Positions 57,167-64,000 of a stretch of DNA of 64,000 bases are shown here, in pieces (position 1 is the stretch's first letter; each line of letters starts with the position of its first letter). The DNA is from Afipia massiliensis (GTDB lineage: Bacteria; Pseudomonadota; Alphaproteobacteria; Rhizobiales; Xanthobacteraceae): the NCBI RefSeq assembly GCF_001006325.2, contig NZ_LBIA02000001.1, forward strand, positions 4,403,501 to 4,467,500, given 5' to 3'. The notes beneath the pieces are model-generated. The model did no database searches and was not told the DNA's origin. It was given only the letters and a program-made list of their open reading frames with translations. Both the position numbers and the translations under genes were made by a program.

Positions 57167-58165
57167 ATGACACAAACCAATCGCCAGATCCTGCTGGTCG
57201 AGAAACCCACCGGCAAGCTGCTGCCGCAGAATTTCAAGATGGCCGAAGCCGCCATCCCCGAGCCGAAGGACGGCGAGGTGCTGGTACGCGTGCGCTACAT
57301 CTCGCTCGACGCCGCGAACCGCGCCTGGATGCACGGCGCGACCTATCGCGCAGCGGTCGAAGCCAACACGGTCATGGCCGGCGGCGGGGTTGCCGAGGTG
57401 GTGTCGTCGAATGCGCCCGGCTTCGCACCCGGCGACCTCGTGTTCGGCGATACCGGATGGCAAGAATACGCTGCTGTGAAAGCGAAGACTCTCGTCAAGG
57501 TGCCCCATATGGAGCCAATGACGCATCTGCTCAGCGTGTACGGCATCGCCGGCCTCACGGCTTATTTCGGATTGCTTGAAGTCGGAAAGCCGAAATCCGG
57601 TGATACGGTCGTGGTCTCGGCGGCGGCGGGTTCGGTCGGCTCCATCGTCGGGCAGATCGCCAAGATCAAGGGCTGCCGCGTGGTCGGCATCGCGGGCGGC
57701 AAGGACAAGTGCAACTGGCTGGTCTCCGAACTCGGCTTCGATGCCGCGGTCGATTACAAGTCGGAGCCGGTGTTCAAGGCCCTGAAGGCCGCCGCACCAA
57801 ACGGCATCGATGTCTATTTCGATAACGTCGGCGGCGACATTCTCGAAGCGTGTCTGCCTCAGATGAACAATGGCGGCCGCATCGCGTGCTGTGGCGCAGT
57901 CTCACAGTATGATGGCGCACCATCGGCGACAGGTCCGCGCGGCGTCCCCGGACTGATCGTGGTGAAGCGCCTCATCATGCAGGGGTTCATCGTGATGGAC
58001 TATTACGACCAGCGCCAAAAGGCGATGGCCGATCTGCAGTCGTGGGTGAAAGCAGGCAAGCTCAAGGTGCAGGAAGACATCATCAACGGGCTGGAGAACA
58101 CCCCCCAGGCGCTGATCGGACTACTCGCCGGAGAAAACCGCGGCAAGCGCATGGTAAAGGTGTAA
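57167..58165 (+). CDS. NADP-dependent medium-chain oxidoreductase (CurA/YncB type)
   Basis: The 332-residue MDR enzyme has VVSAAAGSVGSIVGQIAKIKG as its NADP Rossmann motif and YFDNVGGDILEACLPQMNNGGRI, typical of leukotriene B4 dehydrogenase/curcumin reductase-like proteins. No zinc site is present. It reduces alpha,beta-unsaturated carbonyls in known members; the substrate here is unknown. I chose ATG 57167 because GGAGGA is six bases upstream; ATG 57161 is adjacent to that site and so too close. It is divergent from hpnP, sharing a ~240-base region. Confidence 0.9.
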   Translation: MTQTNRQILLVEKPTGKLLPQNFKMAEAAIPEPKDGEVLVRVRYISLDAANRAWMHGATYRAAVEANTVMAGGGVAEVVSSNAPGFAPGDLVFGDTGWQEYAAVKAKTLVKVPHMEPMTHLLSVYGIAGLTAYFGLLEVGKPKSGDTVVVSAAAGSVGSIVGQIAKIKGCRVVGIAGGKDKCNWLVSELGFDAAVDYKSEPVFKALKAAAPNGIDVYFDNVGGDILEACLPQMNNGGRIACCGAVSQYDGAPSATGPRGVPGLIVVKRLIMQGFIVMDYYDQRQKAMADLQSWVKAGKLKVQEDIINGLENTPQALIGLLAGENRGKRMVKV

Positions 58166-58242
58166 CGGGCGCACCAGTTTATTGCGGCAGGTCTGTCGCA
58201 ATCTCGGCGGAATAGCGTCCCGACGCCGAAACACTACAAATC

Positions 58243-58258
58243 CCCGGTGAAAACCGGG
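58243..58258 (+). terminator. Hairpin after CurA/YncB-like gene
   Basis: CCCGGT-GAAA-ACCGGG, a 6-bp stem with a GNRA-type loop, followed by CATTTTGCGTTTT. A plausible short terminator for the upstream gene. Confidence 0.6.
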
Positions 58259-58276
58259 CATTTTGCGTTTTGCCAA

Positions 58277-58293
58277 AAGTGAAGTTTTCACTT
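58277..58293. promoter_or_regulatory. Operator-like perfect inverted repeat before the gamma-glutamyltransferase gene
   Basis: AAGTGAA-GTT-TTCACTT: two perfect 7-base arms with a 3-base spacer, 58 bases before the start at 58351. The size suits a dimeric repressor, for example a GntR or MarR type protein, but no regulator gene lies nearby. Confidence 0.5.
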
Positions 58294-58350
58294 ACATAGG
58301 GACATCGCGTCCATTGTTGGCGCATCAACGCTAGAACATGGATACGACCG

Positions 58351-59940
58351 ATGCTGAATACACCCCGCTCCCGCCGCGGCATGGTGACCTCGCCCCATCA
58401 TCTCGCCTCTGAGGCCGGATTGCGCGTGCTGCGCGAAGGCGGCAACGCCATCGAGGCGACGCTGGCCATGGCCGCCAGCCTGCCGGTGGTCTATCCGCAT
58501 ATGAACTCGATCGGTGGAGATGGCTTCTGGCTGATTTCCGCCGACGGCAAGCCGCCGATTGCGGTGGACGGCTGCGGTGCCGCCGCTATGTCCGCCACGC
58601 CTGAATTCTACCGCGCCAAAGGCCTCTCCGCGATTCCGCCGCGCGGGCCCCTCGCCGCGAATACCGTCGCCGGCACATTGTCCGGCTGGGCCGAGGTGAT
58701 CGCGATCAACAAAGAAATGGGCGGCAAGCTGCCGCTGTCGCGTCTGGTGGAAGATGCGGTGTGGTCGGCTGAAAACGGTTTCGCTGTCACGGCGACACAG
58801 CAGGAATTGACCGAGACGAAATTCGCCGAACTGAAAGACTCGCCGGGCTTCGTCGATACGTTTCTGCTCGGCGGCAAGTTGCCGAAGGAAGGCCAGTTGA
58901 TGAAGCTGCCGGCGCTGGGCGCGACGCTGAAGCGTCTCGGCCAGCATGGACCGATGGATTTCTATACGGGCGCACTCGCCAAGGAAATCGCCGCAGACTT
59001 GGCACGCTGCGGATCGCCGGTGACTCTCGCCGACCTCGCCATGCAGACAGCGCAGCGCCGCCAGGCGCTCTCCGTCGCCGTCAAGGACGCGACACTATAC
59101 AATTTCCCACCGCCGACGCAGGGCCTCGCCTCGCTGATGATCCTGGCGATCTTCGAACGGCTTGGGGTGAAGGAGGCAGAGACCTTCGACTATCTTCACG
59201 GCATCGTCGAGGCCACCAAGCAAGCGTTCCTGGTGCGTGATCGCATCGTCGGTGATCCGGCTCATATGATTGAAGAAGCCGAGCACTATCTGACCTCCAA
59301 GGCGCTGGACGGCCTGGCGGCCAACGTCAACCGCAAGCGCGCGCTGCCTTGGCCGGTGCCGGCCAATCCCGGCGACACGGTCTGGCTCGGCGCCATCGAC
59401 AACAACGGCATCGCGGTCTCCTTCATCCAGAGCATCTACTTCGAATTCGGTTCAGGCTGCGTGCTGGAGAACTCCGGAATCGTCTGGCAAAATCGCGGAT
59501 CAAGCTTCCTGCTCGACGGCGATGGCCCCCGCGCACTGCGCCCCGGCCGCAAGCCGTTCCATACTCTCAATCCGGCGATGGCGCTGTTCAACGATGGCCG
59601 CCGCATGGTCTATGGCAACATGGGCGGCGAAGGCCAACCGCAAAGCCAATCCGCCGTGTTCAGCCGTTACGCCATGTATGGCCAGGGATTACAGGCGGCG
59701 GTCACCGCACCGCGCTGGCTGCTCGGCAAGACGTGGGGCGACGCCACGGTGACGCTGAAGCTGGAGAACCGCTTCGATCCGGACGTTGTGCAAGCTATGC
59801 GTGACGTCGGCCACGACATTGAGATCCTGCCGGATTTCACCTCCACCATGGGCCACGCCGGCGCTGTGGTGCGTCACCCCGACGGAATGTTCGAGGGCGC
59901 TACCGACCCGCGCAGCGACGGCGCAGCGATGGGATTTTAG
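58351..59940 (+). CDS. Gamma-glutamyltransferase-like Ntn hydrolase
   Basis: The 529-residue protein has the GGT pattern: SPHHLASEAGLRVLREGGNA at the start, GGDGFWLI, the expected nucleophile Thr in PGDTVWLGAIDNNG, and a NMGGEGQPQ segment matching the family's GGSGG-type oxyanion loop. The proenzyme would cleave itself at this Thr into two chains. There is no clear signal peptide, unlike periplasmic Ggt. The substrate (glutathione, gamma-glutamyl or acylated compounds) is uncertain; related enzymes act as cephalosporin acylases. It stands alone, under the nearby operator-like palindrome. Confidence 0.87.
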   Translation: MLNTPRSRRGMVTSPHHLASEAGLRVLREGGNAIEATLAMAASLPVVYPHMNSIGGDGFWLISADGKPPIAVDGCGAAAMSATPEFYRAKGLSAIPPRGPLAANTVAGTLSGWAEVIAINKEMGGKLPLSRLVEDAVWSAENGFAVTATQQELTETKFAELKDSPGFVDTFLLGGKLPKEGQLMKLPALGATLKRLGQHGPMDFYTGALAKEIAADLARCGSPVTLADLAMQTAQRRQALSVAVKDATLYNFPPPTQGLASLMILAIFERLGVKEAETFDYLHGIVEATKQAFLVRDRIVGDPAHMIEEAEHYLTSKALDGLAANVNRKRALPWPVPANPGDTVWLGAIDNNGIAVSFIQSIYFEFGSGCVLENSGIVWQNRGSSFLLDGDGPRALRPGRKPFHTLNPAMALFNDGRRMVYGNMGGEGQPQSQSAVFSRYAMYGQGLQAAVTAPRWLLGKTWGDATVTLKLENRFDPDVVQAMRDVGHDIEILPDFTSTMGHAGAVVRHPDGMFEGATDPRSDGAAMGF

Positions 59941-60082
59941 GAGCGAAACAGAGTCATTAAGCGGCGCTCCTCATCTTCATGCGCAACTTAATCTGAATTT
60001 CAGCTTCGGCTTTCAAGCCAGGTTGCGGCTACAGCCGTAACCACCTCGCCGGACTCAATTTTCGGCGTTGACCGGGAATGGA

Positions 60083-60742
60083 CTAGCGTCGCCGCAGATG
60101 CTTCATCGCGTCGATGCAGCGGCCGGTGATGACTTCCCAGTTCGCGGCCTTGATGTCCGACCCCGGACACAGCCACGATCCGCCCGCCGCAATCACGTTC
60201 GGCTCTGCCAGCCAGGTCGCCACGTTCGATCCATCAATGCCACCGGTCGGACAGAAGCGCATTTTCGGAAATGGCCCCGCCAAAGCCCGTAACAGCGGAA
60301 TGCCGCCGGCCTGCTCCGCGGGAAAAAACTTCAGCAGCTTGAATCCCTTCGCATGCGTTTGCATGATTTCGGATGCGGTCGCAACGCCGGGCAGCAAAGG
60401 CAGCGCGCTGCCTGCCGCCGCGTCGAGCAGTTCCGGAGTGGCGCCAGGACTGACCGCGAACCGCGCACCGAGTTCCTGCGCACGGCGGAGGTCGTCCGCG
60501 TTGAGCACAGTGCCGATCCCGACAACGGCTTCGGGAACCTCGGCAATGATCGCCTTGGCGGCGGCGGCCGCAGCCTCGGTGCGGAACGTGACTTCAAGGA
60601 CTTTCACACCTCCAGCGACCAGCGCTCGGGCGAGCGGCACGCCATCCTCGGCGCGGTCGATAGTCAGCACCGGGACGATCCGCGCCGGGATCAGGATTTG
60701 CTCCAGAGCCGCCTGCCTCTCGGACGCGGATAGGCCGGTCAT
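60083..60742 (-). CDS. eda: KDPG/KHG aldolase
   Basis: The 219-residue class I aldolase cleaves 2-keto-3-deoxy-6-phosphogluconate to pyruvate and glyceraldehyde 3-phosphate. Motifs: VLEVTFRTEAA (catalytic Glu region), the Schiff-base lysine in GFKLLKFFPAEQAGG, and FCPTGGIDGSNVATWLAEPN for the phosphate site. It overlaps kdgK as ATGA, so they form an operon. It completes the KDG route to central metabolism. Confidence 0.93.
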   Translation of the reverse strand: MTGLSASERQAALEQILIPARIVPVLTIDRAEDGVPLARALVAGGVKVLEVTFRTEAAAAAAKAIIAEVPEAVVGIGTVLNADDLRRAQELGARFAVSPGATPELLDAAAGSALPLLPGVATASEIMQTHAKGFKLLKFFPAEQAGGIPLLRALAGPFPKMRFCPTGGIDGSNVATWLAEPNVIAAGGSWLCPGSDIKAANWEVITGRCIDAMKHLRRR

Positions 60743-61677
60743 GATGATCGCTCCGTCCCAGTCACATTGAGTATCCTGCCCGACGGCATGTCCGTGCGTG
60801 GTATGATCGCGCCGCGATGGCCGACCACCACACCGGCCAGACGATGCCCTGCCTTCGCCGCCTCGACCGGCGTTGCCCCGCTCAGCCGAGCGGCGAGATA
60901 GGCCGCCGAAAAACTGTCGCCCGCCGCTGTCGTGTCCACCACCCTGCTGACCGGTTCCGCTTTCACACGATGCTCCACGCCATCAAACCTGACAACGCTG
61001 CCAGGGGGGGCAAGTTTCAGCACGACTTCGCGGGCGGCCATGCGGTCGATCAGTTCGCCGTGCATGCGTGCTCCGAATAACGGAGTGAGGTCATCGACAG
61101 ACGCCAGCACGATGTCGGCGACGGCAAGCACGTCGCGATAGACCTGACGTGCGGTGTCCAGCACCGGCCAGCCCTGCGAACGAAAGTTGGTGTCAAACGC
61201 CACGCGGGTTGAACCCTTGCGCGCCCTTCGCAGCGCATCGATCAACCGCTGGCGGCCGTCGGCGCTGTAGAGCGACAGTGTGACGCCTGAGAGGTAAATC
61301 ATGTCGTAGCCCGCCAATGCTGCGAGCATCGCATCGGTTTCCGGCAGGTCGAGCAGCATGCGCGCGGCGGCGTTTTCGCGCCAGTAATAGAACGACCGCT
61401 CACCAGCCTCGCTGGTCCGGATCGCATAGAGACCCGGCAGCTTGCCGCTCACACGCGCCACGTGCGCCGTGCCGACGCCCTCGCCCCTCCAGGCCTCAAC
61501 CATTTCGTCACTGAACGGATCATTGCCGAGCGCGGTGATATAGTCCGCTTTCACCCCAAGGCGCGCGAGATAGACCGCAGTGTTCAGCGTGTCACCGCCA
61601 TAGCTGCGCGTGAGCTGATCACCAGCGCCCTGCGACAGCTCGATCATGCATTCGCCAATGCAGGCGACTGTCGTCAT
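60739..61677 (-). CDS. kdgK: 2-keto-3-deoxygluconate kinase (PfkB family)
   Basis: The 312-residue ribokinase-fold sugar kinase phosphorylates KDG to KDPG. Motifs: GGDTLNTAVYLARLG near the start and VDTTAAGDSFSAAYLAARL with the catalytic Asp. The product is the substrate of the coupled eda enzyme, supporting this over fructokinase. It is followed by eda on the same transcript. Confidence 0.9.
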   Translation of the reverse strand: MTTVACIGECMIELSQGAGDQLTRSYGGDTLNTAVYLARLGVKADYITALGNDPFSDEMVEAWRGEGVGTAHVARVSGKLPGLYAIRTSEAGERSFYYWRENAAARMLLDLPETDAMLAALAGYDMIYLSGVTLSLYSADGRQRLIDALRRARKGSTRVAFDTNFRSQGWPVLDTARQVYRDVLAVADIVLASVDDLTPLFGARMHGELIDRMAAREVVLKLAPPGSVVRFDGVEHRVKAEPVSRVVDTTAAGDSFSAAYLAARLSGATPVEAAKAGHRLAGVVVGHRGAIIPRTDMPSGRILNVTGTERSS

Positions 61678-61694
61678 TGTCTTACCGGGGGTTG

Positions 61695-62678
61695 TCAGCT
61701 TACGAATATGCCGCCGAGTTCATCTTCGATATGAATCCGAATGATGTCATCGAACGTCTTCTCCGCGGTTGTGAAGCCGAGCTTGAGCGCGCGATCGGTG
61801 ACGAAGTCCCGCGGCCATCCGGCGACAATGCCGACGATGGTCGGATCGGGCTGATGTCTGATCCGTGCCGTCACGCTTGGACCTGCCACCCGCGTCAGCG
61901 CGGCGATCTGCTCGCCGACTGTCGCCGAGAGGCCGGGCATGCTCAGCGCCCGGCGCGGGCCGATGGCGCCGGTGTCCATGGTCGCGGCATGCAGCAGGAA
62001 TCCCACAGCCGAGCGCGGCGACGCATGCCAATGGCGAACATCTTCAGATACCGGCAGTATCGCTTCCTTGCCGGCAAGAGGCTCGCGGATGATGTTGGAG
62101 AAGAAACCCGAAGCAGCCTTGTTCGGCAACCCGGGCCGCACGCATATAGTCGGCAAACGAATGCTGACGCCGTCGAGCAAGCCTTTGCGGGAATAGTCTG
62201 AAACCAGAAGCTCGCCGATCGCCTTTTGCGTGCCGTAGCTCGTCAGCGGCGTCGTGAAGAACTCGTCACCGATCTTTTCAGGAAACGGCGCGCCGAACAC
62301 CGCGATCGACGAGGTGAACACCACACGCGGCTTGTAGCCGCCTCCGATGGCCCGGATGGCATCGATCAGATAGCGGGTACCGTCGAGATTGATCCGGTAC
62401 CCCTTGTCAAAATCCGCCTCCGCCTCGCCTGACACGATTGCGGCAAGATGGAAGATCACGTCCGGCTTTGCCGCCACCAGCTTTGCCACCGCCGCCTGTT
62501 CGGCGACGTCACAGGTCACAACCTCGACTGGAATGGACGTGTTCGGCTTCGTGGGGGCTACGACATCCTGCAGCGTCATGCGCGTGACATCGGACTTGCC
62601 GAGTCTGCCGTCGCGCGTCAGCCGTTCGACAAGTTTGCGCCCGACCATGCCGGCCGCGCCGAGAACAAGAATATGCAA
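61695..62678 (-). CDS. denD: SDR-type D-erythronate dehydrogenase-like protein (DenD)
   Basis: The 327-residue extended short-chain dehydrogenase has HILVLGAAGMVGRKLVERL as the NAD-binding motif and the catalytic S/Y/K as TSSIAVFG with YGTQKAIGE. It resembles D-erythronate dehydrogenase DenD and uronate dehydrogenase-like enzymes. The start is TTG 62678 with an excellent GAGGAG site six bases upstream. Its position before kdgK and eda and after sugar permeases implies use of a sugar acid. Substrate is inference. Confidence 0.82.
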   Translation of the reverse strand: MHILVLGAAGMVGRKLVERLTRDGRLGKSDVTRMTLQDVVAPTKPNTSIPVEVVTCDVAEQAAVAKLVAAKPDVIFHLAAIVSGEAEADFDKGYRINLDGTRYLIDAIRAIGGGYKPRVVFTSSIAVFGAPFPEKIGDEFFTTPLTSYGTQKAIGELLVSDYSRKGLLDGVSIRLPTICVRPGLPNKAASGFFSNIIREPLAGKEAILPVSEDVRHWHASPRSAVGFLLHAATMDTGAIGPRRALSMPGLSATVGEQIAALTRVAGPSVTARIRHQPDPTIVGIVAGWPRDFVTDRALKLGFTTAEKTFDDIIRIHIEDELGGIFVS

Positions 62679-62703
62679 CGTAAACTCCTCTTCAGATCAA
62701 TCT

Positions 62704-62784
62704 CGTCATTGCGAGCGAAGCGAAGCAATCCAGTCTCACGAAACAAACCTGGATTGCTTCGTCGCTGCGCTCCTCGCAATGACG
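62704..62784. repeat. Dispersed palindromic repeat (CGTCATTGCGAG family)
   Basis: The left arm (62704-62733) begins CGTCATTGCGAGCGAAGCGA and the right arm (62749-62784) is its imperfect reverse complement, with a six-base expansion. This sequence is a well-known dispersed intergenic palindrome in many proteobacteria. It sits between the denD start and the ABC permease stop and so may separate the two transcription units. Confidence 0.85.
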
Positions 62785-62807
62785 AACTTTGTGTTCTTTC
62801 CTTGACG

Positions 62808-63716
62808 TTATTCCTTGACCGCACCGGTCATCGCGGACACGTAGTGCTCGACGAAGAAGGCGTAGAGGATGACCAGTGGCAGCGAGCCGACCAGTGCGCC
62901 CGCCATCAGCGATCCCCATTTGTAAATGTCGCCGTCGACGAACTCGTTGACGATGGCGACGGGGACCGTCTTGTTCTGGGTCGAGGACAGGAACGTCAGC
63001 GCGTAGATAAACTCGTTCCAGCACAGCGTGAACGAGAAGATGAACGCTGAAATTAGCCCCGGCACGGCTAGCGGCAATACGATCTTGGTCAGGATCTGCC
63101 AGCGACTGGCACCGTCGATCAGCGCGCACTCCTCCAGCTCATAAGGAATGGTCTTGAAGTACCCCATCAACAGCCAGGTCGAGAACGGGATCAGCAGCGT
63201 CGGATAAACCAGGATCAGCGCCAGCGGTGAATCGAACAGCCCGTAGGAATGGATCACCGACGCCAGCGGAATGAACAGGATCGACGGCGGAATGAGATAG
63301 GCCAGAAAGATCGAGGCGCTGACGACATTGGCTCCCTTGAACCGAAGCCGGACGATGGCATAGGCCGCCAGCACGCTGGCGACGATCGAGATGAACGTTG
63401 CTGCGCCCGCGACATACATCGTGTTCCACAACCAGCGTGGATATTGCGTCTCGAACAGCAATTTCTGAATGTGCTTCAGCGTGGGCTTCACAACCCAGAA
63501 CGGGTTGTAAGTCTCCATGTCGATCAACTGCTCGTCGGGTTTGATCGATGTCAACGCCATCCAGTAGAATGGAAACAGCAGGATCACGATCATGATGAAC
63601 AGCGGAATGTAGAGCGTCACGATCTTGCTGGGCAGCGTCTCGAGATAGCTCATGCCCTCGCTGTTGTCGGCCGCCGACTGCGTTGCTACTGGCGGATGTG
63701 CTGCGTGATCAGTCAT
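62808..63716 (-). CDS. Carbohydrate ABC transporter permease (MalG-like)
   Basis: The 302-residue inner-membrane protein has six TM helices after an extended N-terminus. The EAA loop reads EECALIDGASRWQILTKIVLPLAVPGLI, the ATPase contact of CUT1-type permeases. Partner permease ends 88 bases upstream at a duplicated junction. The ATG at 63716 is in the downstream copy of a 44-base repeat. The likely cargo is an oligosaccharide, sugar acid or polyol. Confidence 0.93.
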   Translation of the reverse strand: MTDHAAHPPVATQSAADNSEGMSYLETLPSKIVTLYIPLFIMIVILLFPFYWMALTSIKPDEQLIDMETYNPFWVVKPTLKHIQKLLFETQYPRWLWNTMYVAGAATFISIVASVLAAYAIVRLRFKGANVVSASIFLAYLIPPSILFIPLASVIHSYGLFDSPLALILVYPTLLIPFSTWLLMGYFKTIPYELEECALIDGASRWQILTKIVLPLAVPGLISAFIFSFTLCWNEFIYALTFLSSTQNKTVPVAIVNEFVDGDIYKWGSLMAGALVGSLPLVILYAFFVEHYVSAMTGAVKE

Positions 63717-63838
63717 TGTCGGACCCCTGCTGCCATTTGCGCCATGCGCGCGCGGGGCTTGCCCCGTTCGCGCAAAACCAGAAACTTCAGCCGCGCTGCA
63801 TGATCAGTCATTGTCAGACCCCTGCTGCCATTTGCGCC
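63700..63838. repeat. 44-bp direct duplication at the permease gene junction
   Basis: Bases 63700-63743 and 63795-63838 match at 42 of 44 positions (mismatches g/a at 63705/63800 and 63721/63816), with a 95-base period. Both copies carry the 3' end of the first permease plus the start codon of the second. The 51-base spacer contains a GGGGC/GCCCC inverted repeat. See the finding. Confidence 0.9.
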
Positions 63839-64000
63839 GCTGCATGCCGAACCAAGAGATGGTGATGGCCGCGAGCAGGAACGGGATCATGGCGGTTGCA
63901 ATCGCCGCTCCCTCACCCAGCCGGCCGCTGAGAATACCGCGCTGGTAGCTCAACGTCGCCATCAGATGGGTAGCATTGACCGGGCCGCCGCGCGTCAGCG
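63804..64000 (-). CDS. Carbohydrate ABC transporter permease, C-terminal part (MalF-like)
   Basis: The gene runs off the right edge. The visible ~64 residues include LTRGGPVNATHLMATLSYQ, the conserved end of CUT1 permeases, a final TM helix (AMIPFLLAAITISWFG) and a charged tail. Stop TGA at 63806-63804. The remaining part, and probably an ABC ATPase and binding protein, lie outside. It is immediately upstream of the MalG-like gene. Confidence 0.9.
   Translation of the reverse strand, partial: LTRGGPVNATHLMATLSYQRGILSGRLGEGAAIATAMIPFLLAAITISWFGMQRRKWQQGSDND

Overview
The window reads as chromosomal DNA of an alphaproteobacterium of the Nitrobacteraceae/Bradyrhizobiaceae group (Bradyrhizobium, Rhodopseudomonas, Nitrobacter, Afipia and relatives). 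The evidence is high GC with GC-rich third codon positions, a hopanoid locus with the C-2 methylase gene hpnP and the aminotransferase gene hpnO, an imuA-imuB-dnaE2 mutagenesis cassette behind a GTTC-N7-GTTC LexA box, EcfG-type stress promoters (GGAAC-N16/17-GTT), and CTAG-ended intergenic palindromes. The genus is not resolved. No rRNA, tRNA, CRISPR array, prophage or intact insertion sequence was seen. Both ends cut through genes: a methylmalonyl-CoA mutase small subunit on the left and a sugar ABC permease on the right.

1-8 kb: methylmalonyl-CoA mutase (mutA, a GFA-family gene, mutB, meaB), two tandem palindromic repeats, pyrrolidone-carboxylate peptidase, a Bcr/CflA-type exporter, and a Tat-exported beta-helix protein facing a small conserved protein. 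8-14.3 kb: a five-gene leftward locus with an ECF sigma factor, a membrane anti-sigma factor, a secreted subtilase, an OmpA-like protein and a diheme cytochrome fused to a DUF4384-like domain. The anti-sigma periplasmic domain looks like a subtilase propeptide, so this is the best candidate for an undescribed signalling system. 14.6-19.2 kb: a membrane GGDEF protein, a DUF2336 protein, a SigF/NrsF pair with an autoregulatory promoter candidate, and an Ala/Lys-rich envelope protein.

19.3-37.5 kb: mostly metabolism and transport. It holds enoyl-CoA hydratase, an acetyl-CoA hydrolase/transferase-like protein, the SOS mutasome, a DUF892 stress protein with an EcfG-type promoter, an M20 amidohydrolase, a GMC oxidoreductase, an acyl-CoA carboxyltransferase with a free 73-residue biotin carrier, and a two-gene TAXI-TRAP transporter.

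38-57 kb: a hopanoid supercluster. Leftward hpnB-C-D-E-F(shc)-G makes squalene, cyclises it and processes the side chain. Rightward dxs-ispH-hpnH supplies isoprenoid precursors and adds the adenosyl side chain. hpnO, hpnN and hpnP add the amino group, transport hopanoids and methylate C-2. A DUF2147 protein and a BaiN/HI0933-like flavoprotein are embedded in it.

57-64 kb: a CurA/YncB-like oxidoreductase, a gamma-glutamyltransferase-like protein, and a sugar-acid cluster (KDPG aldolase, KDG kinase, DenD-like dehydrogenase) next to sugar ABC permeases. The permease gene junction carries a 44-bp duplication.
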